NCBI RefSeq assembly: GCF_000526995.1
Contig: NZ_AZUI01000001.1
Span: forward strand, 5,870,001-5,934,000
DNA length: 64,000 nt
Reading direction: 5' to 3'
From: Lacrimispora indolis DSM 755
Lineage (GTDB): Bacteria; Bacillota; Clostridia; Lachnospirales; Lachnospiraceae
Positions 37,218 to 45,655 of this stretch are shown piece after piece. A program made the position numbers and the translations under genes. Position 1 is the first letter of the stretch. Each line of letters opens with the position of its first letter. The notes beneath the pieces are model-generated. The model did no database searches. It saw only the letters and a program-made list of their open reading frames with translations, and was not told the origin of the DNA.

Positions 37218-38024
37218 ATGGAGAAACTCAGTATTGTGGGAACCATGATTGACTTGAAGCCGCCTCTGCGGCTGATTCATATGCTGGAGAGGCCGGCTGA
37301 TTTTTCCCTGAGTCTGCACAGCCATAGCTTTTTTCATATTATCTTTGTCACTTCGGGGACATTGGATATAATGGTGAAAAATCAGACGTATTCCATACAT
37401 GAAAATCAGGCGGTGATTCTGCCGCCTTATCTTCCCCATACGTTAAGTTCTAAAACGGGATATGCACAGATAGGTATTGATGTTGAGGATGAGCCGGAGC
37501 ATTATGAGATGTGCGCGCTGTTGAAACAGACCTTTCCAACCGGCTTCCACATACAAAACCTGCATATCCGCTCTGACCGGTTTGACAAATTCGTGAAAGG
37601 CTCCCATGACTTGACAAGGCTTAACCTTCTGAAGCTCCAGAACCGGGCAGAATCCCTGGTACTGCTTTTTATTGAGGAAGTTTCCGAGTCCCCCAACAAT
37701 AATTTTCGGGACAAGTTTCTTGATATGATCGCTCATGACGAAGAGCTGAACATGTCGCTGGCAGAGATGTGCAGATATTTGAATCTGAGCAAAACGCATC
37801 TGGAACGGCTGGTGAAAGAAGAATTTGGATGCAGTGCGGTGGAGTATTATAGTAAGCTAAGGCTGATGAGGGCTTGCTTTTTGCTGCAGAATTCGGACTT
37901 GTCCATGAGAGAGATCAGCGAACGGCTGGGATTTTACGATGAGAGCCATTTTACCCGGTTTTTTAAGAGGCATAATGGGATGACGCCGAAGAGGTATAGG
38001 AACAGTTCCAGAATTGTACATTGA
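37218..38024 (+). CDS. AraC-family transcriptional regulator of the GH2/CUT1 operon
   Basis: 268 residues. The N-terminal cupin domain has HSHSFFHIIFVTSGTLDIMV; the C-terminal pair of helix-turn-helix motifs includes LAEMCRYLNLSKTHLERLV and REISERLGFYDESHFTRFFK. It is divergent from the propeller/ABC/GH2 operon across a 177-base gap and so likely activates it when the sugar is present. The operon promoter has a TATAAT -10 box but no good -35, fitting activator dependence. The ATG at 37218 behind AAGGAAAG is preferred over an upstream TTG. Confidence 0.9.
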   Translation: MEKLSIVGTMIDLKPPLRLIHMLERPADFSLSLHSHSFFHIIFVTSGTLDIMVKNQTYSIHENQAVILPPYLPHTLSSKTGYAQIGIDVEDEPEHYEMCALLKQTFPTGFHIQNLHIRSDRFDKFVKGSHDLTRLNLLKLQNRAESLVLLFIEEVSESPNNNFRDKFLDMIAHDEELNMSLAEMCRYLNLSKTHLERLVKEEFGCSAVEYYSKLRLMRACFLLQNSDLSMREISERLGFYDESHFTRFFKRHNGMTPKRYRNSSRIVH

Positions 38025-38092
38025 AAAAGCCGCACAATACTGATGCAGCTAAAGAGAAAATCCTCCATATTCACAAAGCCAAAGCCCATAAT

Positions 38093-38136
38093 AAAAAAAC
38101 TGCTGCAGGCACAAACAAATCAGCCCGCAGCAGTTT
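38093..38136 (-). terminator. Terminator of the PTS/phosphotriesterase operon
   Basis: Arms AAACTGCTGC and GCAGCAGTTT; on the minus strand followed by U7. It starts 23 bases past the SIS gene stop. Confidence 0.8.
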
Positions 38137-38158
38137 ACTCTATCGGGATTTACTCCCT

Positions 38159-38899
38159 TTATAAATAGTGAATACAGCCTTTGTATTCTTCAAAAATTCT
38201 CTTATTGATCTCATCTCCTCCATCCGCATTTGCACTGTGAAGGACAGGCGGCCTGATTCCTCTTTCAGCCAGAATTTCAGCAGTTCTGACGGAAATGCCA
38301 TTGACAATGGAGGCTCCGATTACAGTGGAGGTGGCTCCTGCCTTTTCCCGAATTCCTTTGATTGAAACACAGCCGTCTCCAAACTCTCCACCATTGTCGA
38401 TGCAGATGTCACACAGCTCAAAAAGCCGTTTTCTGCTGCCGTGGCGGGAAGTACTCTTCTCAGAATATGCCTTATTGGTAATTCCGATCACAGTCATATT
38501 CTTGGCTTTGGCTTCCAGGGCCATTTCCACAATTCCAGCATTTCTTCCTGAAACAGAATGAATGAGAATCACATCTCCATCTTTTGCACTGGACTCTTGA
38601 AGAAGAGCCTTTGACTGACCTTCCAGCCTTTCAAATCTGCTTGTGAGAGTAACCGGGCGGACATTGAGCATAAGAGAAGGATTAAACAAAGGGTTGATCA
38701 CTGCCAGGCCGCCGGCACGGTAAAACATTTCTTCTGATAAAATAGCTCCATGGGAGCAGCCGAACACATAGATGGAACGCTTTTGCCGGATTGCATCCGC
38801 AAAGCACTTTGCAGCAGCTTCCATGGCCTCTCCCTGGCTTTCCAGTACGGAATCCAGAATCCGTTCAATATTTTTAAAATAAGTCTTAATACCGTTCAT
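38159..38899 (-). CDS. SIS-domain phosphosugar-binding protein
   Basis: 246 residues. One SIS fold: SIYVFGCSHGAILSEEMFYRAGG, GDVILIHSVSGRNAGIVEMALEA and MTVIGITNKAYS, as in the UPF0309/sugar-isomerase-domain proteins. It is expected to bind or isomerise a phosphorylated amino or keto sugar. AAAGGTGA precedes the ATG, which follows the creatininase-like gene by three bases. Last gene of the ascorbate-type PTS operon; a sugar-phosphate ligand fits PTS import. Confidence 0.85.
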   Translation of the reverse strand: MNGIKTYFKNIERILDSVLESQGEAMEAAAKCFADAIRQKRSIYVFGCSHGAILSEEMFYRAGGLAVINPLFNPSLMLNVRPVTLTSRFERLEGQSKALLQESSAKDGDVILIHSVSGRNAGIVEMALEAKAKNMTVIGITNKAYSEKSTSRHGSRKRLFELCDICIDNGGEFGDGCVSIKGIREKAGATSTVIGASIVNGISVRTAEILAERGIRPPVLHSANADGGDEINKRIFEEYKGCIHYL

Positions 38900-38902
38900 G
38901 AA

Positions 38903-39634
38903 TCACCTTTCCTTTGCCTTTTCCACGAGAGAAACCATCCGGTCCAACACATATTCGATGACTTTACGGCCTTTCTCCTCTGTTGCATCCTTTGCGTTCC
39001 CCATGACAGCGGTCTGAGTAAATTCGCTCCACCGGATAGGCGTCACGTCTATGAGTTCAGGCACCAGAGGAGTTTCATTGACTGCTTTTGACATGTCCAC
39101 ATGATCCTTGCACAAATACAGCATATACGAGGTTTCAATTTCATCTGCATGGAAAAATCCACCGTGAAAGTTCCCTGCTCCCATCACTTCCCCCAGAATT
39201 TCTCCTGCACCGGGATAGGTGAAATACAGGATCTTAAAATTTGGTTTTTCTTTCAGTACCTTTCTGGCAGCTTCCTTTATGGCACCGTTATTTCCCAGAT
39301 GAGTATTGATCATAACAGCCATACGGAAACCGTTTCGCTCTGTTTCCAACAGAATTTCACAGAGCAGCTGTGTCAACAGCTCATTGCTGATACTGATGGA
39401 TCCTTTCATTTCTCCCAGACTCCAGACCTGGGTGTAATGAATCACAGGAAGGATCAGGGAAGGAACCCGCTCAGAAAGCTTTTCACATAGCCTTTCAGCG
39501 AGAAAGGAATCCGTGCCTATAGGCAGGTGGGGACCATGGATTTCCACAGCGCCTAATGGGAGCAGGGCGATATCATGGGTTGGAATTAAGTCTCTGACCG
39601 ACATTCCATCCAGTTCATTCATTTTATTGCTCAT
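38903..39634 (-). CDS. Creatininase-family amidohydrolase
   Basis: 243 residues. The metal-ligand pattern E31, H33, H36 and D42 lies in GAVEIHGPHLPIGTDSF, the creatininase signature, with a later INTHLGNNGAIKEAAR and FHADEIETS supplying further ligands. Family members hydrolyse cyclic amides or formamides with two metal ions. The start ATG at 39634 overlaps the TGA of the upstream gene (ATGA) and follows AGGAGGGG. The neighbours suggest a step on a PTS-imported compound; creatinine itself is unlikely. Confidence 0.88.
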   Translation of the reverse strand: MSNKMNELDGMSVRDLIPTHDIALLPLGAVEIHGPHLPIGTDSFLAERLCEKLSERVPSLILPVIHYTQVWSLGEMKGSISISNELLTQLLCEILLETERNGFRMAVMINTHLGNNGAIKEAARKVLKEKPNFKILYFTYPGAGEILGEVMGAGNFHGGFFHADEIETSYMLYLCKDHVDMSKAVNETPLVPELIDVTPIRWSEFTQTAVMGNAKDATEEKGRKVIEYVLDRMVSLVEKAKER

Positions 39635-40635
39635 TTTCCCCCCTCCTGTCGAAAGGTGAAGCATTCTTTTGGATTGTTTATCAGGAATTTATCTGCCAGA
39701 GCCCTTCCGTCTAAGCCTGCTGTATCTGCTTCCTCTATGAATCTGGGGACCCACTTGTCTAATATGAACTTTAAGCCGATTCCGTAGCTGTAATTTCTGT
39801 AATAGGATTTTCTGGCGAGATCATGGCTGATCAAAAGGTGATCTTCATACCCTCTTTTACACAGCTCCAAAATTACGTGAATCCTCGCAGACTCCGGTGC
39901 ATATTTTATTTTCCCAAGTCCGTCAAAGCTTAAAAATCCTCCGTGGGACAAAATTTTCTCATAATAATATAAATCCAGGTTCCGGTCCATATGCCCAAAG
40001 GAAACGCGGCTGATATCCACCTTTTCCCTTTCCAGAATCTCAATCTGCTCCAGCGCCATGGTTCCTGCCTCTGTATGGAGATGAACAGGAGCCTTTGTCT
40101 CATGATGGGCTGCTGCTATAGCAACAATAGTCTTGACCTCTAAGGGATTTATGCTGTTATAGCCTGTACCGGTTTTTACCTGCCCTGCTTTGTAAGGCGT
40201 TCCTTCCAGCCCCACTTCAACTTCACGGATTACGTGATCCGTCAGCTGGTCAACGGTTGCCTGTTCCATCCACTCCTGGTAAGTATGATAATTTCCTACA
40301 ATGGGAATTAAATGCTCCGGCAGCTTTGCATCCCATAAAAAGGACTTATTAAACCCTGCTGTTGCAATGATCTGAATATCCAGTTCTTTTGCCAGTTCTG
40401 CAACTCCGGAAATATTTCTTCCATAGTCAATGGCAGTAGCATCCACAATAGTACAGCCGCCTAAATCCTTAAAATCCTGCATATCCCCTTTTGTTTTTTC
40501 AGGATCATCAAGAAGCAGGTCATCTGCATTTTTCTCCTTCCAATAAGGCGGTACGCACAACAAATGTTCATGGGAATAAGTAACTCCCATTTCTTCCGGT
40601 GAAATATCACCGAAAATCGTTCTGACAAAATTCAT
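39631..40635 (-). CDS. Phosphotriesterase-family metal hydrolase (possible lactonase)
   Basis: 334 residues, amidohydrolase-type TIM barrel. Metal ligands are visible: H22 and H24 in YSHEHLL, a Lys in AGQVKTGTG, a His in APVHLHTEAG, a His in SFGHMD and an Asp in LISHDLARK. This is the PTE/PHP/PLL family, whose native activity is often lactone hydrolysis. AGGAGG sets the ATG at 40635. It is in an operon with an ascorbate-type PTS, where UlaG-type lactonases act in the classic ascorbate pathway, so a sugar-lactone phosphate is a reasonable substrate guess. Confidence 0.85.
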   Translation of the reverse strand: MNFVRTIFGDISPEEMGVTYSHEHLLCVPPYWKEKNADDLLLDDPEKTKGDMQDFKDLGGCTIVDATAIDYGRNISGVAELAKELDIQIIATAGFNKSFLWDAKLPEHLIPIVGNYHTYQEWMEQATVDQLTDHVIREVEVGLEGTPYKAGQVKTGTGYNSINPLEVKTIVAIAAAHHETKAPVHLHTEAGTMALEQIEILEREKVDISRVSFGHMDRNLDLYYYEKILSHGGFLSFDGLGKIKYAPESARIHVILELCKRGYEDHLLISHDLARKSYYRNYSYGIGLKFILDKWVPRFIEEADTAGLDGRALADKFLINNPKECFTFRQEGGK

Positions 40636-40677
40636 GATAATTCCTCCTGTCTGTCCATGCATTTATACGGGAAAGCA

Positions 40678-40709
40678 TAGCCGTAAGTTTAAAAAAAACT
40701 CCGGCTATA
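40678..40709. other. Stem-loop between PTS IIC and phosphotriesterase genes
   Basis: TAGCCGTAAGTTT pairs with AAACTCCGGCTA across an A-rich loop. It lies in the leader of the phosphotriesterase gene and may attenuate or stabilise the downstream part of the operon mRNA. Confidence 0.4.
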
Positions 40710-40731
40710 CCATTAAAATCATATTCTTTTA

Positions 40732-40891
40732 GGGTGTGTCTGAAAATTGCTTGTTCCAAGATGTGCATTACACTTTGTGGGAGATTTGTTCCAGATGAAG
40801 GCGGCGTAGTGGGCTACGCCAACTGAATTTGGAGCAAATATGCCGCAAAGTGGAGCGCGCAGATTGGGGCAATGAGTTTTCAGACACTCCC
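40732..40891. mobile_element. 160-bp palindromic MITE with TA target duplication
   Basis: Ends GGGTGTGTCTGAAAA and TTTTCAGACACTCCC are imperfect inverted repeats, flanked by TA on both sides (40730-40731 and 40892-40893), as for IS630/Tc1-type elements. The inside is also nearly palindromic: TTTGTTCCAGAT/ATTTGGAGCAAA, CACTTTGTGG/CCGCAAAGTG and the centre GGCGTAG-TGG-CTACGCC region, so the RNA would fold into one long hairpin. No transposase is encoded. The stop codon of the PTS IIC gene is formed at its right edge. Confidence 0.8.
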
Positions 40892-42186
40892 TAGAATAAA
40901 AAGCCGGCAATGAACCGGATAATCGGCCCAATGATAAACATATCGGAATCAGCAGCCCACATTACCACATCGGGAACCGTCGATGGAGCCAGGAACGTAA
41001 CCATGATATATTGACCAACTGCAATGACAGTTGCAGTAATCACACCTGCAAACAGCGCACCTCTGATTCCTCCTGTTTTATTTCCAAAGACTCCTGCTGT
41101 TCCTGCATGGAAGAAAATAGCAATCATAGTTGGAACAAACACATAGCCTACGGTATTTCCTAAAACCACAAGCCAGACTAAGCTTGCTACAAATGCTCCC
41201 AGGAATCCGATAATAACCGCATTTGGTGCATAAGGATAAACAATGGGACAATCAAGGGCAGGTACTGCACCTGGAACAACTTTCGTAGCAATTCCCTTAA
41301 AAGCAGGTACCATTTCACCAATAAACATGCGGACCCCGAAAAGCACCACAGCAATACCGCCTGCAAATTGTAAACTGGTTAATATGGAGTATATGATAAA
41401 GCTTGTATCTCCTGAGGTTGCAAGAATCTCTCCGGCACCCTCTGTCTGTTTCATCATAAGAAGAACGGTACCAATGATGAACAAAACTGCCATGGTAATT
41501 CCGGTAACAATATTTGAATCCCTTAAGAATCCCCATTTATCAGAGATAACCAGATCTTCCGTGCTCTTGTCCTTATTTCCCACAAATTTGCCGGCCACTG
41601 CACCTAAAAATGCAACAGAGGCTGATGTATGTCCCAGTGCCACACTGTCATTTCCCGTGATCTTTCTTAAGAAAGGCTGTGTCAAAGCAGGCTGTAATGT
41701 CCAATAAACGCCCAGTACAATTGATAAAAATACTATTACTGCAAATGTATTGGCATTGATATTCTGATCAAAAATGATTCCTGCAAAAATAAGAGAAGTC
41801 CAGAACATCATATGACCGGTTAAGTAGATATACTTAAATTTTGTGAAACGTGCCAGCAGCACATTGATCAGAAATCCGAATGTCATAGAAAGGGTAACAA
41901 CGGTACCGAATTTCTTAACAAAGTCATTCTGCCCCATGTAAGTACCAAGACTCTGGGCTTCCAGTCCAAAAACCTCAGCCCACATAGGCTGAAAAACATT
42001 TAATGAAGAAACCACAATTCCCGAACCGATTCCTATAATCTGAAAACCAATAATCGCTTTAATCGTTCCCTGGACCGTCTGACTGAATGACTTCTTTTGG
42101 AGAATTAACCCCAACATAACGATAATTCCTAATAAAAAGCCGGCATTCCCGAAAATATTAGTTGCAATCCAATTCACAGCTGCCAT
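40891..42186 (-). CDS. PTS ascorbate-type transporter subunit IIC (UlaA/SgaT family)
   Basis: 431 residues with about eleven membrane segments. NIFGNAGFLLGIIVMLGLIL and GFQIIGIGSGIVVSSLNVF at the N-terminus, and FMIGEMVPAFKGIATKVVPGA-like central segments, match the UlaA/SgaT family. It transports and phosphorylates its sugar with IIA and IIB encoded next to it. GGAGGAGG precedes the ATG. The stop codon TAG arises at the MITE junction; the sequence beyond the element shows that the original stop was TAA. The sugar need not be ascorbate, as no UlaD/E/F genes are present. Confidence 0.92.
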   Translation of the reverse strand: MAAVNWIATNIFGNAGFLLGIIVMLGLILQKKSFSQTVQGTIKAIIGFQIIGIGSGIVVSSLNVFQPMWAEVFGLEAQSLGTYMGQNDFVKKFGTVVTLSMTFGFLINVLLARFTKFKYIYLTGHMMFWTSLIFAGIIFDQNINANTFAVIVFLSIVLGVYWTLQPALTQPFLRKITGNDSVALGHTSASVAFLGAVAGKFVGNKDKSTEDLVISDKWGFLRDSNIVTGITMAVLFIIGTVLLMMKQTEGAGEILATSGDTSFIIYSILTSLQFAGGIAVVLFGVRMFIGEMVPAFKGIATKVVPGAVPALDCPIVYPYAPNAVIIGFLGAFVASLVWLVVLGNTVGYVFVPTMIAIFFHAGTAGVFGNKTGGIRGALFAGVITATVIAVGQYIMVTFLAPSTVPDVVMWAADSDMFIIGPIIRFIAGFLF

Positions 42187-42209
42187 AACGAAACCTCCTC
42201 CGTAGGTAG

Positions 42210-42482
42210 TTAGAAAACATTATTTTCCTTTAAAACTCTTTTAATTTCTTCTTTGTCTATAAAATTATCCAGAATAATTACTTTTCCCCGCGGATTCTGA
42301 AGGGACTGTGCAATTTCCTTTGTTGTAACAATGAAGTCACATGCTTCAGCGCTTGCTGCAGAAGCATCGCTGTGTTCCACTTCCGCTTTTACTCCCTCTG
42401 TCTGAAAAACCTCCTCAATATTCATCCGAAGTATGAGGGATGATCCCATTCCCAATCCGCAAACTGCTAATACTTTCATCAT
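42210..42482 (-). CDS. PTS ascorbate-type subunit IIB
   Basis: 90 residues. The phosphocysteine is Cys8 in VLAVCGLGMGSSLIL, the P-loop of the lactose/ascorbate IIB fold. It accepts phosphate from IIA and passes it to the sugar at IIC. The third possible Met (42482) is used because GGAG is six bases upstream; the first Met overlaps the site. Fifteen bases separate it from the IIA gene. Confidence 0.9.
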   Translation of the reverse strand: MMKVLAVCGLGMGSSLILRMNIEEVFQTEGVKAEVEHSDASAASAEACDFIVTTKEIAQSLQNPRGKVIILDNFIDKEEIKRVLKENNVF

Positions 42483-42497
42483 TTTCATCTCCTTTGC

Positions 42498-42932
42498 TTA
42501 ATTATTGTTTAACACTGACATCACCTCATCAGTTGTTTTGCACTGATACAGTTTTTCTATCACACGTTCTTTGCCTAAAAGTCCGGCTATTTTCGTCATA
42601 AACTCAAGATGCTCATTGTCATTGCTGGTTGCAAGTGCCATAATCAGCTTCACAGGATCATTGCTGCTTCCAAAAGAAACCGGATTTTTAAGGGTAATTA
42701 AGGATATTCCGGATTGAATGACCCCCTCCTCCGGCCTTGCATGGGGCATGGCAAAACCAGGTGCAATGGCAAAATAAGGACCGTTCTTTTCGAAGTTTTT
42801 CAGCATTGCATCAATATACCCCTGCCTGATATACCCTTCTTGAAGGAGCACCTGTCCGGCTTTTACAATTCCTTCCTGTGCATCAGAGGCATCAAGCCTT
42901 AATGCAATACATTTTTCATTGATAATACTCAT
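42498..42932 (-). CDS. PTS ascorbate/mannitol-fructose-type subunit IIA
   Basis: 144 residues. The phosphohistidine is His64 in AMPHARPEEGV, the PTS_EIIA type 2 signature; the N-terminal GYIRQGYIDAMLKNFEKNGPYFAI region fits. The ATG at 42932 is preceded by AGGTGA, which overlaps the stop of the regulator gene, showing tight coupling. It supplies phosphate from HPr to IIB. Confidence 0.9.
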   Translation of the reverse strand: MSIINEKCIALRLDASDAQEGIVKAGQVLLQEGYIRQGYIDAMLKNFEKNGPYFAIAPGFAMPHARPEEGVIQSGISLITLKNPVSFGSSNDPVKLIMALATSNDNEHLEFMTKIAGLLGKERVIEKLYQCKTTDEVMSVLNNN

Positions 42933-42941
42933 ACAATTCAC

Positions 42942-45038
42942 CTACTTTAATTTTTTTATATATTCCAATAGCTGGTTCGGCGTTTTCACCTCTTTTTTAT
43001 AGTCCAGGAAGGACTGGTTTTCACTTAACTCCATGAGAGCTGTCAGTGCTGTTGTATACTCATTGCCTGCAACATTACAGAAGCTGATAACCGTATCAAT
43101 CTTTTTCCCATTTTCAAATACCACCGGCTCTTTTAATGTAATCAGACTGAATGCGGTCTTTTTCACGTTATTTTTATTTCTGGCGTGAGGCAGGGCAATT
43201 CCGTTGCCAATGGTGATATAAGAACCGAATTCTTTGATATTATTGATCATATCCTCCACATAGGACGGTAAGACACAATCCGTCTCTACCAGAAGGCCGC
43301 CCGCAGCATAGATAGCTTCCTGCCAGTCATGATACGTCTGATTGACAAGGATCCTGGTTTCAGGCAGAAACTTCAGTAAAATCTCATACTTAGAATGTTC
43401 CAGGTCTCTGATTCCATATAATTCCTTTAAATTTTTTTCCAAACGGGAACGATTGGTTATCACTGCATTCTGTTCTATTAGCTGCATCAGAGCGGATAAA
43501 TCATTGCCCCCGCGGACCATTCCAGCTTTTATCAAAGCTTCTGTATCCTGCTCCGTCAGCAGCGGATTCACCTCCACCACATTGCTGATTGTATTTATTT
43601 TTACAGGGACTGTTGATACGAACAAATCAATATTCTGGTTATCCACATAAGCATCCAGCTTATAATAAGGGATCACATCTTCGATCACCACATCAAACTT
43701 CTGCATAATTTTATTTTTCACCATCTGAGCGGTTCCATAGCCCAAGCCACAGATCAGAACAATCCTGCGTACTCTTTTCTTCTGTTTGCGGACCTGTGAA
43801 ATAATATTTTCAAGCAGCAAAGTGAAATAGCCGATATCATCCTGTGAAAACTTCTTTTCCAGATAATTTTCAAGCCCTTCTAAACTGCTTTCAACATCAT
43901 GAAACGCTTCTCTGTATTCTTCTTTTATGTCCTGAAGAATTGGATTCTGAATGTAAATATTTCGCCTTACTCTCTCCACTGCTGCGTAGAAATGGTTGTT
44001 GAGCATATCCAGCGCCTCGTTTAAGCTGTATTCATTTGATAATGACTGAAAGGACCGGTTGGTGTATTTTTGAAGTAAATCAGAAACAAGGCGATGGATC
44101 CAGATCATACTTCCAATTAACAGATACTGATCTTTTTCGTTGCTTTCTATGGAATAACCCTTGTTTAGAACAATGACAAATTTAAAAAATTCTTCACAGG
44201 GCAGTTTGATCTTTAAGTTTTTCTCACAGGAAATGCTGATGGCTTCTGCCAGCTTTCTCCCTTCCAATCCAACGTATTCTTCTGTATCTGCTGAAACGTA
44301 ACACCCGTTTCCTGTTCTGTAAAATATCAGGATCAGATTCACCATGGCCAGTATATAGATTTCATCATTCTGAATAACCGGAAGATATTCCCATATGGAG
44401 GAAAATAAGGCCTCTGCTTTCTGTTCTGATTGAAACTGGTTAAAAACCGCTCCGATCCATTCTCTTAAATAAGGATTGCAGTTGCGAAGAGCAAGCCTCC
44501 TGTGTTTACTGTCCTGGTTTGAAAGAGCACAGTATTTATAAAGCAAATCCATAAGCGCTGAACGGATGACCGTTTCACTTCCCTTCAGCTCAATCCCCAT
44601 TCTCTTATGGTTTACAAGCTCCAGACCATATTCCCCGCATTTTTCCTTGACAACTGCAAGGGATTTCTTTACCGTAGACTTACTCACAGCCAGATAGTCT
44701 GTAATTTCATCGATTGTGTAGTGTAAATCAGCCAAATACCGAAAGAAGATGGTTTCACTGCGGTCTTCCTTTGAAAGGTAATACAGTTCTTTTGTGATGT
44801 GATCCAGTGTAAACTTCATGGAAAGAGGGGGGTTTTTTAAATAACATCTTTTATTATCAAGTACGAAACAGGCCTGTTGAGAGTTTTCCTTCAGAAAACT
44901 ATTGATTAAGTCGACAGCATATTTAAAAGAACGTTCCGTATATCCAAATCTCTCTATTAACTCTCTGTAAATAAACCCATCCTTCGATGAATTTACCAGA
45001 TAAAGAAGTTCGATTTCCCGCTTTCCGATTTGAAACAT
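42942..45038 (-). CDS. PRD-containing transcriptional activator with PTS IIB and IIA domains (MtlR/LicR type)
   Basis: 698 residues. N-terminal helix-turn-helix domains (about 1-110, with YTIDEITDYLAVSKSTVKKSL), two PTS regulation domains (about 190-400), a IIB-like domain with Cys near 430 in LICGLGYGTAQM, and a C-terminal IIA domain with His near 617 in GIALPHARNKNN. Phosphorylation of these sites by the PTS controls activity. It is the first gene of the operon and most likely activates it when sugar is available. GGAG lies seven bases before the ATG. Length and domain order match MtlR/LicR-type activators. Confidence 0.92.
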   Translation of the reverse strand: MFQIGKREIELLYLVNSSKDGFIYRELIERFGYTERSFKYAVDLINSFLKENSQQACFVLDNKRCYLKNPPLSMKFTLDHITKELYYLSKEDRSETIFFRYLADLHYTIDEITDYLAVSKSTVKKSLAVVKEKCGEYGLELVNHKRMGIELKGSETVIRSALMDLLYKYCALSNQDSKHRRLALRNCNPYLREWIGAVFNQFQSEQKAEALFSSIWEYLPVIQNDEIYILAMVNLILIFYRTGNGCYVSADTEEYVGLEGRKLAEAISISCEKNLKIKLPCEEFFKFVIVLNKGYSIESNEKDQYLLIGSMIWIHRLVSDLLQKYTNRSFQSLSNEYSLNEALDMLNNHFYAAVERVRRNIYIQNPILQDIKEEYREAFHDVESSLEGLENYLEKKFSQDDIGYFTLLLENIISQVRKQKKRVRRIVLICGLGYGTAQMVKNKIMQKFDVVIEDVIPYYKLDAYVDNQNIDLFVSTVPVKINTISNVVEVNPLLTEQDTEALIKAGMVRGGNDLSALMQLIEQNAVITNRSRLEKNLKELYGIRDLEHSKYEILLKFLPETRILVNQTYHDWQEAIYAAGGLLVETDCVLPSYVEDMINNIKEFGSYITIGNGIALPHARNKNNVKKTAFSLITLKEPVVFENGKKIDTVISFCNVAGNEYTTALTALMELSENQSFLDYKKEVKTPNQLLEYIKKLK

Positions 45039-45168
45039 AGCTAAACTCCATTCTTTTAATATCCACTAGTTTATTTTATAATATAGGATAGCAATTTTAA
45101 TGTAAAGGTTATCCTTGGGCTGTGTTTTTTACAACAAATACCCTAAATAAAATATTGTATATTCTATA

Positions 45169-45190
45169 TTTTTGACAATTCTGTCAAAAA
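45169..45190. promoter_or_regulatory. Inverted repeat upstream of the PRD regulator
   Basis: TTTTTGACA-N4-TGTCAAAAA, perfect 9-base arms, about 130 bases upstream of the regulator start. It is a candidate operator. The rest of the 617-base gap (45039-45655) holds a possible TTTACA/TATTAT promoter and no gene that can be supported. Confidence 0.45.
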
Positions 45191-45564
45191 ATATTGCTGA
45201 ATGCCAGAACCCTCTTTATCTGTCTTCGCTTCTCTGTTCATATTTAGCCTTATATAAAAATACTGCCGTCTTAATTTTTTACCTGTTTAGGAAAGAACAA
45301 AAGATTTCCTTTTGCTTCTGCCAAAAGTAGTTTTAAACTGAACCAGAAAATTCTTTATATCAATATTCCTAATGGCATCAGGATTTGAATGATCGCTGTT
45401 GCAGGGACATAACAATAGGCTTTGTAGTCATGGGAATCCGGATTGCCATGACCACTGACTGACTAGTGAGCGCTATCCTTTTCAACACTAGTATTCTCAA
45501 TGCAAAGCAGTTCAGATATTCAAACCATAGTACATAACACTTGGGAGTGGTCAGCTAAAGATAC

Positions 45565-45613
45565 AAAAAAACACCGTTTTTCAGGGAATTCCCATAAAAA
45601 GCGATGTTTTTTA
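45565..45613. terminator. Bidirectional terminator-like hairpin
   Basis: A-rich left arm (AAAAAACACCG) pairs with CGATGTTTTTT; the centre GGGAATTCCC is itself palindromic. It follows the truncated kinase (minus strand). Confidence 0.65.
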
Positions 45614-45655
45614 TTAAATGTTTACAATTCCTTTTTAGCCTGATAAATCAATAAA

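Noticed and set aside
40719..40931. Minus-strand frame of 70 codons across the MITE
   Set aside because: It is read-through of the palindromic element and has no ribosome site; such frames accompany this kind of repeat.
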